From positions 1 through 64,000 of the forward strand of contig WQWI01000002.1 of NCBI GenBank assembly GCA_009785425.1: a stretch of DNA of 64,000 nucleotides, written 5' to 3'. How positions within the stretch are numbered: the first letter of the stretch is position 1; each line of letters opens with the position of its first letter. A model generated the notes under the pieces. That model ran no database searches. It was not told the origin of the DNA and worked only from the letters and a program-made list of their open reading frames with translations. Positions 1 through 7,191 of this stretch are shown one piece after another. Source of the DNA: Bacteroidales bacterium. GTDB lineage: Bacteria; Bacteroidota; Bacteroidia; Bacteroidales; P3. The position numbers and the translations under genes are program-made.

Positions 1-64
1 AAGATGAAGGCTAAAAAAGAACCGCAATGTTCCAGTTTAGTTTCAGCTTCAATCCACGAAAGCT

Positions 65-240
65 TTTAACTGTTGCGGTTGCAGGTCTTCTGACTTACCG
101 TTCGTTTGGACACCTTCCCATGATTTTTTTTCACAGTGGCTTTTGCCAAACGCTTGACTTTTCACGGCTTACAGCAGCGGGACTGTTCAGGATTTTCACC
201 TGATTCCTTCGCACAATAGGTTGTGCTACAAACGCGGTGC
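65..240 (-). promoter_or_regulatory. Cobalamin (AdoCbl) riboswitch
   Basis: Read on the minus strand this stretch carries the hallmark parts of a cobalamin aptamer: a ggtgaaaatcctgaacagtc-type core, cccgctgctgtaagccg, a gccactg element, and the B12 box taagtcagaagacctgc (plus-strand 81-97). Riboswitches of this class bind adenosyl- or methyl-cobalamin and usually repress B12 uptake or synthesis genes, most often BtuB-like TonB receptors in Bacteroidetes. It reads toward position 1, so the controlled gene lies outside the window; no ATG is visible on that strand in the first 60 bases. The recognition is firm; the target gene is inference. Confidence 0.95.
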
Positions 241-271
241 AAAGTTACGAAAAAAAAATGAGACTACCAAA
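240..271 (-). promoter_or_regulatory. Promoter of the cobalamin riboswitch transcript
   Basis: On the minus strand, TTTG (complement of 268-271), exactly 20 bases, then TAACTTTG (complement of 240-247). This matches the Bacteroidetes housekeeping consensus TTTG-N19-21-TAnnTTTG. Transcription would begin just upstream of the riboswitch aptamer, which supports both calls. Confidence 0.85.
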
Positions 272-280
272 TTTTTTATT

Positions 281-353
281 GTCGTCATGTCGAGCGTAGC
301 CGAGACATCCCCCTATAGCAAGGGGATTCCTCGACTTCGCTCGGAATGACGAC
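281..353. repeat. Composite palindromic repeat (attcc/cgaggaat family)
   Basis: The two ends are near-complementary: gtcgtcatgtcgagcgtagc at the left and cgctcggaatgacgac at the right, with a short ccccctatagcaagggg hairpin in the middle. Related sequence recurs at 4902-4931, 12533-12603 and 58675-58702. It abuts the stop codon of the aminotransferase (354-356) and could also act as its transcription terminator, though no U tract is obvious. Confidence 0.8.
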
Positions 354-1664
354 TTAGGAATTCTGCTTATGAAACAACTCCAAGCGTTCTTTCAATAGTG
401 GTAATTGTTCGGATTTAACAAGTGACACACAGGCTCGAATGCCTTGACATTCACTGCCGGTTGTATCTAATGCAATGGCAGAAATACCGTAATTTAACAA
501 TTCTTTCAAAAGTTTGTCGCCGGCATAACCCGGATAATTCACCGTGAAAAAGAATCCATCGGCAATCGCCTCTTCGCCGTCTTTGTCATAGACAATATAA
601 AAGCCGTTGTCGGTAAAGTACTGCTTCATAATTCTTGCTCTTTCGCCGTATTCTTTTACCGCTTCGATATAGTTGTAAGTGCTGTCATTAGTGGCTTTCA
701 GCATGGCTGCAAAACCATATTGAGCAGAATGCGAAGTCCCGGCACTCAATGCATAAAGTGCTCCAAACATAAAGGCTCTACCCAGTCTGTCGGTTGAAAA
801 AAAGCGTAGCAAATCCGGTGCTTGCAAGCTCCAAACTTTTTCTGAAAAAACAACCAATGCCATACGTTCTCCGGCATAACTAAATGCTTTCGACGAAGAA
901 ATGAACAAAATAAAATTGTCAGTATATTTTGCAACAGTCGGTTGATACGGCGAAACTCCGGGCTTGCTGTAATCTTTTCTGAAATCCATACCGAAATACG
1001 CCAAATCTTCAATCACGATTATATTATACTTGTTTGCAACCTCGCCGATAATCTGCAATTCCTCTTCGGTAAGGCAAAACCACGCAGGATTGTTCGGACT
1101 GGAGTAAAGTATGGACGAAATTTTTCCGTCCGACACCATCTCCTCCAACTTTGCACGTAGTTTTTCGCCACGATAGTTATACACATCAAATGTGCGATAG
1201 GTATGGCCAAGCATTTTACATTGTGCTTTTTGTACAGGAAATCCCGGATCAATAAACAGTGTCCCTTCCTTATCTTTGTACATGCGATTTACCGTGAGAA
1301 CAGCCGCCATCCCGGCTTGCATAGAGCCTGTCGTAGGAATGCAGCACTCGGATAAAACGTCTATATCCAAGAAATTTTTCACAAAACGTACGGCTTCCGT
1401 TTTAAATTCCGGTATTCCGTCAATAGGCGGATACACACTACTGACACCGTTTTTCAATGCTTGAATGTGAGCATTAACACCGATTTCCGGGGTTGGTAAT
1501 CCGGGAACACCTATTTCCATGCGGATAAACTCAACGCCGGTTTTTTGCTCAATATCGTTAATGATTTTACTAACTTCGCGAATGTTCGCATGTCCAATGT
1601 TCTTAATGCCGTTTAACGACAATACCTCTTCTGCTACGTTTTGAGGTACGGGAGTTGATTTCAT
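354..1664 (-). CDS. PLP-dependent aminotransferase, class I/II
   Basis: A 436-residue fold type I aminotransferase. The Schiff-base lysine region reads SSSKAFSYAGERM, and the asparagine/aspartate cofactor region reads SSPNNPAW followed by IEDLAYFG, as expected for AspC-like enzymes that move amino groups between amino acids and 2-oxo acids in the cytoplasm. The substrate cannot be named. The ORF track starts at 1862, but the ATG at 1664 (MKSTPVPQ) is preferred because the divergent promoter lies at 1701-1732 and the extension would be antisense to the neighbouring permease. The stop codon directly abuts a palindromic repeat. It is transcribed divergently from the MFS gene. Confidence 0.85.
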   Translation of the reverse strand: MKSTPVPQNVAEEVLSLNGIKNIGHANIREVSKIINDIEQKTGVEFIRMEIGVPGLPTPEIGVNAHIQALKNGVSSVYPPIDGIPEFKTEAVRFVKNFLDIDVLSECCIPTTGSMQAGMAAVLTVNRMYKDKEGTLFIDPGFPVQKAQCKMLGHTYRTFDVYNYRGEKLRAKLEEMVSDGKISSILYSSPNNPAWFCLTEEELQIIGEVANKYNIIVIEDLAYFGMDFRKDYSKPGVSPYQPTVAKYTDNFILFISSSKAFSYAGERMALVVFSEKVWSLQAPDLLRFFSTDRLGRAFMFGALYALSAGTSHSAQYGFAAMLKATNDSTYNYIEAVKEYGERARIMKQYFTDNGFYIVYDKDGEEAIADGFFFTVNYPGYAGDKLLKELLNYGISAIALDTTGSECQGIRACVSLVKSEQLPLLKERLELFHKQNS

Positions 1665-1696
1665 CGTGTTTATTTTTATTCGCTTAGTCGCAATTT

Positions 1697-1728
1697 TTTG
1701 CAAATATACACAAAAAAACGTATCTTTG
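1697..1728 (+). promoter_or_regulatory. MFS permease promoter, interleaved with the aminotransferase promoter
   Basis: TTTG at 1697-1700, 20 bases, TATCTTTG at 1721-1728: a full match to the Bacteroidetes consensus, about 20 bases upstream of the ATG at 1750. Confidence 0.85.
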
Positions 1729-1732
1729 CAAA
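1701..1732 (-). promoter_or_regulatory. Aminotransferase promoter, interleaved with the MFS promoter
   Basis: On the minus strand, TTTG (complement of 1729-1732), 20 bases, TATATTTG (complement of 1701-1708). The leader to the ATG at 1664 is about 30 bases. It occupies almost the same bases as the plus-strand promoter 1697-1728. Confidence 0.8.
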
Positions 1733-1749
1733 TTAAAAATGATAAAATC

Positions 1750-3072
1750 ATGCCACAAAACCAAAAGCACGGCAATATTATAGCAATTATCGTAATGATT
1801 TTCCTTTTCGGAATGATTGCGTTTGTTACAAATTTGGCATCGCCGATGGGCGATATTCTCAAACATCAGTTCGGAATTGCAAATTGGATGGGAACTTTGG
1901 GCGTTTTTGCAATCTTCATTGCATACGCTGTGATGGGTTATCCTGCCGGAAGTTTGCTTCAAAAACACGGTTACAAAAAAACGGCACTTTTGGCGATTGC
2001 CATTGGTTTTACAGGCGTAGGCGTTCAAACAGTTTCGGGAGTTTTCGGGAGTTTTGGAATTTATTTGTTGGGAGCATTTATCGCAGGTCTTTCAGTGTGT
2101 TTGCTCAACACGGTTATTAATCCGATGATGGTTAAATTGGGCGGTGGTGGAAATAAAAGTAATCGTCTCATACAAATCGGCGGCACATTCAGCTCTATTT
2201 CAGGCACATCGGTTATTCTTTTGACGGGAATTTTGATTCCTTCAATTACACAAGCACAAATCAGTGATGTGTTTCCGTTGATGTTTGCGGCTTTGGCGAT
2301 TTTTGCGTTTGCGTTCATCGTGATAGCATCAACAAACATTCCTGAGAACAATCAGGAGATTCCCGCCTTCGCGGGAATGACGCAGGAGAAGCCAATGGAA
2401 GTAACAAAAAGTCCTTTGTCGTATCGTCATTTTGTTTTGGGTGCTATCGGTGTGTTTGTTTATGTGGGTATTGAGGTTGGCATTCCGAATGTGTTAAACA
2501 AATGGCTTCAAAATCCACAGTTGAATGTTTTGGGTGCTGTAAATGCGGAAGTTATGGCGGCTTCAGTTGCGGCAACGTATTGGTTTTTGATGCTTGTCGG
2601 GCGGTTTATCGGTGTAGCCGTCGGAGGCAGAGTTTCCCCAAAAGCGATGTTGATTTTTACGTCTTGTTTGGGTTTGATATTGACCTTGTCCGCGATATTT
2701 GCCCCAAGTTCCGTCATGGTCAGCATGCCGGTGTTTAAGAATGATGCTTATGCTTTGTTCGGCTTGGCAAATGTGCCGATTAGTGCGGCTTTGCTGGTTT
2801 GCCTTGGTTTATGCACATCTGTGATGTGGGGTGGAATTTTTACCCTTGCCGTAGATGGCTTGGGCAAACATACCGAAAAAGCATCCGGTATTTTTATGGT
2901 AATGGTTTGCGGAGGCGGAATTTTACCGTTATTGCAAAACGGAATTATTGATTTGGCAGGCGGTGTAGGTCATCTCGTCAGCTATTGGGTGGTGGTTGCC
3001 GGATTGCTTTACTTGTTGTATTATGCATTGATTGGGAGTAAAAATGTGAACCGAGCGAAGCGAGCTCATTGA
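1750..3072 (+). CDS. MFS sugar permease, FucP/GlcP-like
   Basis: A 440-residue inner-membrane protein with about twelve hydrophobic segments. The start MPQNQKHGNIIAIIVMIFLFG and the motif FAIFIAYAVMGYPAGSLLQKHGYKK are typical of the fucose/glucose-galactose proton symporter branch of the major facilitator superfamily; the exact sugar is inference. The ATG at 1750 follows a good promoter, and the upstream ORF extension runs through that promoter. The central cytoplasmic loop (about residues 200-215) contains IPAFAGMT, which is the in-frame translation of a palindromic repeat, and the last residues (NRAKRAH) also come from repeat sequence. Both look like late insertions tolerated at non-critical sites. 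Confidence 0.85.
   Translation: MPQNQKHGNIIAIIVMIFLFGMIAFVTNLASPMGDILKHQFGIANWMGTLGVFAIFIAYAVMGYPAGSLLQKHGYKKTALLAIAIGFTGVGVQTVSGVFGSFGIYLLGAFIAGLSVCLLNTVINPMMVKLGGGGNKSNRLIQIGGTFSSISGTSVILLTGILIPSITQAQISDVFPLMFAALAIFAFAFIVIASTNIPENNQEIPAFAGMTQEKPMEVTKSPLSYRHFVLGAIGVFVYVGIEVGIPNVLNKWLQNPQLNVLGAVNAEVMAASVAATYWFLMLVGRFIGVAVGGRVSPKAMLIFTSCLGLILTLSAIFAPSSVMVSMPVFKNDAYALFGLANVPISAALLVCLGLCTSVMWGGIFTLAVDGLGKHTEKASGIFMVMVCGGGILPLLQNGIIDLAGGVGHLVSYWVVVAGLLYLLYYALIGSKNVNRAKRAH
2356..2387. repeat. Palindromic repeat inserted in frame in the MFS gene
   Basis: attcccgc (2359-2366), cttc, gcgggaat (2371-2378), followed by gacg. It is the same unit as found twice in the susC-susD gap (12533-12603). It keeps the reading frame and is translated as IPAFAGMT. 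Confidence 0.85.
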
Positions 3073-3087
3073 GGCGAAGCCGAGATA
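3051..3087. repeat. Repeat at the 3' end of the MFS gene
   Basis: ccgagcgaagcgagctcatt followed by gaggcgaagccgag. The cgagcgaag core recurs in the other repeats of this window. It provides the last codons and the stop of the MFS gene. Confidence 0.6.
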
Positions 3088-3102
3088 ATTGAAAACTGAA
3101 AA

Positions 3103-3528
3103 ATGGAAAATACTATACTTAAAATAGAACAACAAATCGTTGAGGAATTTTCGAAATTCGATGAATGGCTGGATCGTTACAACTATTTGATAGAGCTGGG
3201 TAGAGAGTGTCCTACTATCAGCGAAAGCGAGAAAGTTGAAGCAAATCTAATCAAAGGTTGTCAGTCGAGAGTATGGCTCAGCACGGAATTTAGAGATGGA
3301 AAAATCATTTTTAAAGCCGACAGCGATGCCGTGATTACAAAAGGTATTGCCAGTTTGTTGATTCGTGTTTTTTCAAATCAAACATCCGACGATATTTTGA
3401 ATGCCGACCTCACATTTTTAGACACAATCGGACTTCGCACACACCTTTCTCCTACCCGCTCGAACGGACTTACATCCATGATAAAACAAATGAAACTTTA
3501 CGCTATGGCGTATAAAATGAAGCAATGA
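3103..3528 (+). CDS. sufE: SufE family Fe-S cluster assembly sulfur acceptor
   Basis: 141 residues, the usual size for SufE. The conserved acceptor-cysteine motif appears as KGCQSRVW (Cys near residue 51), preceded by the family N-terminal pattern FDEWLDRYNYLIELG. SufE takes persulfide sulfur from the SufS cysteine desulfurase and passes it to the SufBCD scaffold; no suf partner is visible here. The ATG at 3103 leaves a short gap after the MFS gene. The stop codon overlaps the start of the next gene (ATGA at 3525-3528), so the two are probably translationally coupled. Confidence 0.92.
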   Translation: MENTILKIEQQIVEEFSKFDEWLDRYNYLIELGRECPTISESEKVEANLIKGCQSRVWLSTEFRDGKIIFKADSDAVITKGIASLLIRVFSNQTSDDILNADLTFLDTIGLRTHLSPTRSNGLTSMIKQMKLYAMAYKMKQ

Positions 3529-4832
3529 AAATTCTACTCATAGTTCCGGGTGCCGGAGATACCTTTTTTTGCGGAAATTGTTTTCGCGATAATCTCTATG
3601 CTCAAGCCCTACAAAACGCCGGGCACGATGTTTCTATCATGCCTCTGTATCTCCCGTTGACAGCAGAATCGTGGAAATCAAGTACACCCTTGTTTTTTCC
3701 GGCAATATCCTACTATGTCGCACAAAAATTTTTCAAAAAAGGGAAAATGCCGCATATTTTGAGAAAAATTTTGGACTCCCCTATCGCTTTACGTTTGGCT
3801 TCTCGTTTTTCCGGAACAACTTCTGCCAAAGGCATGGAAAACATGACACTTTCCATGATTAAAGGCGAAGATAAACATTTCGCAACACAAGTTGAAAAAA
3901 TTATTTATTGGATCGAAAATCACGAACGTCCCGATGTTATTCACCTTTCGACTTCAATGTTGATTGGACTTGCAAAAGCGATAAAAAATCGTATTGATAT
4001 CCCTATCGTTTGTTCGTTACAAGACGAAGAAATTTGGCTGGATAGCCTTGACAGTAAACACGCTCAAGAAGCATGGAAATCTATCGGAAAAAATGTAGGT
4101 TTTGTTGATAAGTTCGTTGCATCAAGCGAGTTCTACAGGTCTGTTTCGTTTGAAAAAATTCCTGAAATCAAGAACATCGAAATTGTTAGTCCGGGTGTGG
4201 ATATTGAAAAATACAAATCGTCGGAACAGCCAAAAGATCCGACAATAGGCTTCTTTTATCGTGCAAATTACGAGAACGGTTTGGATATTTTGGCACAGGC
4301 TTTTGTAAATTTGAAAAAGGAAAACTCAATTCCAAATTTGAAGTTAAAAATCGGTGGCGGCTACACTCATGAAAACAAAAAATTTGTCAGCCATATTCAT
4401 ACGATTTTAGAACCGTATATCAACGATGTGATTTGGCTGGATCAATATTCTTTGAATGAACATACAACGTTTTACAAAAACATCTCTTTGATTTGTGCCC
4501 CTCTCCGATTCAACGAAGCATTTGGCTTATATTTAAGTGAGGCATTTGCAGCAGGCAGACCTGCCGTTGTTCCGGATACAGGGTCTTTCAGCGAGGTTGT
4601 CGGAGATGCAGGCATTTTATATTCGCCAAACGACAGCGAAAATTTGACAAACGCCTTACGAGAAATTTTGACAAATCCTACGATTTATGACGCTTGTAAA
4701 GCAAACGCCATACGATTGTCTTATGAAAAGTACAGTGATAAAATAGCCGCGAGAAAATTGGGGAGGATTTATTCAAGGTTATTGCAAACAGATCCCTCAG
4801 TCGCTTCGCTCCTTCGGGATGACAGACACTAA
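3525..4832 (+). CDS. Glycosyltransferase family 4 (group 1) protein
   Basis: 435 residues. The N-terminus MKILLIVPGAGDTFFCGNCF and the C-terminal half with PLRFNEAFGLYLSEAFAAGRP and the acidic FNEAFG/SEAFAAG region fit a GT-B glycosyltransferase of family 4, using a nucleotide sugar donor. The acceptor and pathway are unknown; a role in surface glycan or glycogen-type synthesis is possible. It overlaps sufE by four bases (ATGA). The final residues DPSVASLLRDD are encoded by a palindromic repeat, so the native C-terminus has probably been replaced or extended. Confidence 0.82.
   Translation: MKILLIVPGAGDTFFCGNCFRDNLYAQALQNAGHDVSIMPLYLPLTAESWKSSTPLFFPAISYYVAQKFFKKGKMPHILRKILDSPIALRLASRFSGTTSAKGMENMTLSMIKGEDKHFATQVEKIIYWIENHERPDVIHLSTSMLIGLAKAIKNRIDIPIVCSLQDEEIWLDSLDSKHAQEAWKSIGKNVGFVDKFVASSEFYRSVSFEKIPEIKNIEIVSPGVDIEKYKSSEQPKDPTIGFFYRANYENGLDILAQAFVNLKKENSIPNLKLKIGGGYTHENKKFVSHIHTILEPYINDVIWLDQYSLNEHTTFYKNISLICAPLRFNEAFGLYLSEAFAAGRPAVVPDTGSFSEVVGDAGILYSPNDSENLTNALREILTNPTIYDACKANAIRLSYEKYSDKIAARKLGRIYSRLLQTDPSVASLLRDDRH
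4791..4826. repeat. Palindromic repeat forming the 3' end of the glycosyltransferase gene
   Basis: gatccctcagtcgcttcgct followed by ccttcgggatgac can fold as an imperfect hairpin (atccc/gggat arms). It is translated as DPSVASLLRDD before the stop at 4830-4832. Confidence 0.7.
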
Positions 4833-4844
4833 GAAATGGGGGGG

Positions 4845-4883
4845 ATAGATAAGTGGAGCGGCTTTGCCGCTCCACTTATCTAT
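4845..4883. terminator. Perfect 18-bp hairpin between convergent genes
   Basis: atagataagtggagcggc (4845-4862), loop ttt, then its exact complement (4866-4883) followed by ttt. It lies between the plus-strand glycosyltransferase and the minus-strand yebC-like gene, where a bidirectional terminator is expected. The gcggctttgccgc core also resembles the dispersed repeats, so it may be both. Confidence 0.65.
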
Positions 4884-4901
4884 TTTCCTACGTTAGTTCG
4901 C

Positions 4902-4931
4902 CGTCATTCCGAGCAAAGCGAGGAATCTGCC
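4902..4931. repeat. Palindromic repeat copy
   Basis: cgtcattccgagcaaagcga followed by ggaatctgcc; the attcc/ggaat arms and the cgag core match the repeats at 281-353 and 58675-58702. Confidence 0.6.
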
Positions 4932-4943
4932 TGTTACAACGAT

Positions 4944-5651
4944 TTATTTCATGTTATGATAAACATTCGTAACGTCCTCGTCTTCTTCAATTTTAGCGAG
5001 CATTTTTTCGACTTCGGCACGATGTTCGAGAGCAAGTTCTTTAGTATCTAACGGAATACGATCGAAACCTCCTAAAATCAACTCAAAATGGTTGTCTTCA
5101 ATGTATTTTTGGATTTTTCCGTAGGCATCGAATGGTCCGTAAATAATGATTTCCCCTTCATCGGTTTTGAACACTTCTTCACCGCCAAAATCTATCAGTT
5201 CAAGTTCCAATTCCTCTAGATCAACACCCTTATCTTTTATTTTGAACACACATTTATGGTCGAATACAAAGTCCAAACTCCCCGTTGTTCCTAACGATCC
5301 GTTGAATTTATTGAAATAGCTGCGAATATTTGCAACAGTCCGCATGTTGTTATCGGTAGCGGTTTCTATCACAATAGCAACACCGTGAGGAGCGTGACCC
5401 TCGTAAACGAGTTCTTTGATGTCGGCTTTGTCTTTCTCTACGGCACGTTTGATTGCACGCTCCACGTTTTCTTTCGGCATATTTTCCGATTTTGCCTCTT
5501 GAATCAAAGCACGTAAACGCGGATTTGTGTCAGGGTCTGTACCGTTTTTGGCAGCCATGGTAATGTGCTTACCTATACGCGTGAACACACGTGCCATATT
5601 TCCCCAGCGCTTGAATTTTGCGGCTTTGCGGTATTCGAATGCTCTTCCCAT
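4944..5651 (-). CDS. YebC/PmpR family DNA-binding or translation-related protein
   Basis: 235 residues, the usual length. The start MGRAFEYRKAAKFKRWGNMA is a Bacteroidetes version of the YebC N-terminus, followed by FTRIGKHITMAAKNG and the conserved NMPKENVERAIKRA. The acidic C-terminal part (GPFDAYGKIQKYIE) fits the third family domain. Members were described as transcription regulators; recent work on relatives suggests a ribosome-linked function, so the exact job is open. It has its own promoter (TATCTTTG at 5686-5693, minus strand) divergent from trxB. Confidence 0.92.
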   Translation of the reverse strand: MGRAFEYRKAAKFKRWGNMARVFTRIGKHITMAAKNGTDPDTNPRLRALIQEAKSENMPKENVERAIKRAVEKDKADIKELVYEGHAPHGVAIVIETATDNNMRTVANIRSYFNKFNGSLGTTGSLDFVFDHKCVFKIKDKGVDLEELELELIDFGGEEVFKTDEGEIIIYGPFDAYGKIQKYIEDNHFELILGGFDRIPLDTKELALEHRAEVEKMLAKIEEDEDVTNVYHNMK

Positions 5652-5685
5652 TTTTTAGTTTGTTTGTTCGTAATATTTTGAGACG

Positions 5686-5693
5686 CAAAGATA
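5686..5693 (-). promoter_or_regulatory. -7 box of the yebC-like gene
   Basis: Minus-strand TATCTTTG about 35 bases upstream of the ATG at 5651. No clear TTTG at the -33 position. Confidence 0.6.
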
Positions 5694-5735
5694 CAACTTT
5701 TTTTGAAATTCATGAAAATTTTCATTTTTTTTTCG

Positions 5736-5743
5736 TACCTTTG
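5736..5743 (+). promoter_or_regulatory. -7 box of trxB
   Basis: TACCTTTG, followed by a 21-base AT-rich leader to the ATG at 5765. The -33 element is not clear. Confidence 0.6.
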
Positions 5744-5764
5744 CACTTTCAAAATATTTTTTTT

Positions 5765-6688
5765 ATGGAAACAACAAAATGCTTAATCATTGGCTCTGGT
5801 CCTGCGGGTTACACAGCCGCTATTTACGCGTCTCGAGCAGATCTTAGCCCCGTTTTGTATCAGGGTATTCAGCCGGGCGGACAATTAACTATTACGACTG
5901 ATGTCGAAAATTTTCCGGGTTATCCCAACGGGGTTACAGGTCCGGAATTGATGGAAGATTTGCGAAAGCAAGCCGAACGTTTTGGTGCTGATATTCGCAC
6001 GGGAATTGTGTCGGCAGTAGATTTGTCGAAACGTCCGTTTTTGGTAACCGTTGATGAAAAGCATCAACTTTTGGCGGAAACTATTATTGTTTCAACCGGT
6101 GCTTCTGCGAATTGGCTCGGATTGGAAAGCGAAAAAAAGTTTCAAGGTATGGGTGTTTCCGCATGTGCAACTTGCGACGGATTTTTCTACAGAAATCAAG
6201 ATGTTTGCGTGATTGGCGGCGGAGATACGGCAACCGAAGAAGCTTCGTATTTGGCAAATTTATGCAACAAAGTGTATTTGATTGTTCGTCGTGATGAACT
6301 TCGTGCGTCAAAAGCCATGCAGAAACGAGTTTTGGATAATCCAAAAATCGAAGTTGTCTGGAAACACCAAACCAAAGAAATTTTGGGCGATGATAGCGGG
6401 GTTACCGGAATTCTACTTTATCATTCCGACACCAAAGAAGAGAAAAAACTTGATGTTACCGGCGTTTTCGTAGCAATCGGTCACACGCCGAATACAGACT
6501 TATTCAAAAATCAATTGGAACTTCACCCCGAAGGTTATATCAAGACTGTTCCGGGTAGTACAAAAACAAACGTTCCGGGTGTTTTTGCCGCCGGAGACGT
6601 GCAAGATTTGCATTATCGACAAGGCATTACAGCTGCGGGTACGGGTTGTATGGCGGCTATCGAAGCTGAACGGTTTTTGCAAGAGTAG
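5765..6688 (+). CDS. trxB: Thioredoxin-disulfide reductase
   Basis: 307 residues. The FAD-binding motif GSGPAGYTAAIYASRADL is at the N-terminus, the redox-active pair is CATCDG (about residue 135), the NADPH-binding GGGDTATEEA follows, and the C-terminal FAD contact reads GVFAAGDVQD. The enzyme uses NADPH to reduce thioredoxin in the cytoplasm. The ORF track begins at 5618, but the ATG at 5765 gives the canonical N-terminus and follows a TACCTTTG box; the extension is implausible. It is followed by a long inverted repeat and then by a tRNA gene. Confidence 0.96.
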   Translation: METTKCLIIGSGPAGYTAAIYASRADLSPVLYQGIQPGGQLTITTDVENFPGYPNGVTGPELMEDLRKQAERFGADIRTGIVSAVDLSKRPFLVTVDEKHQLLAETIIVSTGASANWLGLESEKKFQGMGVSACATCDGFFYRNQDVCVIGGGDTATEEASYLANLCNKVYLIVRRDELRASKAMQKRVLDNPKIEVVWKHQTKEILGDDSGVTGILLYHSDTKEEKKLDVTGVFVAIGHTPNTDLFKNQLELHPEGYIKTVPGSTKTNVPGVFAAGDVQDLHYRQGITAAGTGCMAAIEAERFLQE

Positions 6689-6690
6689 TT

Positions 6691-6765
6691 ATTGATGGTT
6701 AGTGGTTAATGGCTAATCGTTTATTTGCCAATTGCAGTGATTAACCATTAACCACTAATCATTAA
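6691..6765. terminator. Inverted repeat downstream of trxB
   Basis: ggttagtggttaatgg near 6697-6712 pairs with ccattaaccactaatc near 6745-6760, with a loop of about 30 bases. It could terminate trxB transcription before the tRNA promoter, or be another dispersed repeat; there is no strong U tract. Confidence 0.5.
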
Positions 6766-6772
6766 AAATTCA

Positions 6773-6804
6773 TTTGCATATTTCAAAAAAAAATCGTATC
6801 TTTG
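6773..6804 (+). promoter_or_regulatory. Promoter of tRNA-Arg
   Basis: TTTG at 6773-6776, 20 bases, TATCTTTG at 6797-6804. This is a full consensus match 29 bases upstream of the tRNA. Confidence 0.85.
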
Positions 6805-6833
6805 CACTCCCAAAAATTTTATTTTTGGAAAGG

Positions 6834-6907
6834 GGTTCCGTAGCTCAGCTGGATAGAGCAACAGCCTTCTAAGCTGTGGGTCACTGGTTCGAATCCAGTC
6901 GGAATCA
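6834..6907 (+). tRNA. tRNA-Arg (anticodon TCT)
   Basis: A 74-base cloverleaf can be drawn. The acceptor arm GGTTCCG pairs with CGGAATC (one G-T pair), the D arm is GCTC...GAGC, the anticodon arm ACAGC-CTTCTAA-GCTGT gives TCT, and the T arm is ACTGG-TTCGAAT-CCAGT. CCA is not encoded. It has its own promoter, and a terminator-like hairpin follows at 6926. Its 3' end borders a degraded integrase island, a common integration target. Confidence 0.95.
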
Positions 6908-6925
6908 CTCGAAAAACTACAGAAG

Positions 6926-6968
6926 CCGCCTGTAATTAAAGGAGTTTAAGACGGGCGGTTTTCTTTTT
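6926..6968 (+). terminator. Rho-independent terminator after tRNA-Arg
   Basis: CCGCCTGT (6926-6933) pairs with ACGGGCGG (6951-6958, one G-T pair) and is followed by ttttcttttt. Confidence 0.65.
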
Positions 6969-7068
6969 GCCAAACATTTGCCAAACATAGCCTTTGGAAG
7001 GCATTCGTCAGACTGTTGATATTTTTTGATAATTTTGCCATAACTTTTGCACGACTCTTGCACGACAG
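6969..7068. repeat. Short direct repeats beside the tRNA (possible integrase arm sites)
   Basis: gccaaacattt at 6969-6979 is directly repeated as gccaaacatag at 6980-6990, and ttgcacgactc at 7047-7057 is repeated as ttgcacgacag at 7058-7068. Short tandem direct repeats next to an integration site are typical of arm-type binding sites for tyrosine integrases and their accessory factors. No gene is seen between the tRNA and 7192. Confidence 0.4.
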
Positions 7069-7191
7069 GCTATACATAGCCCCTGTATTTTTTCTCACGT
7101 TCCATTTTCAAAATCTCGTGCAAGGCATGCAAATATACATAAACACATTTTTTAACAACTGAGTTTAATTTTTACAATGATTTGTTGGGTC

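Noticed and set aside
65-1664. Riboswitch control of the aminotransferase gene
   Set aside because: The riboswitch lies downstream of that gene on the same strand and has its own promoter; it controls what lies left of position 1.
1665-1862. N-terminal extension of the aminotransferase ORF to 1862
   Set aside because: It would cross both interleaved promoters and be antisense to the MFS gene; the family N-terminus starts at 1664.
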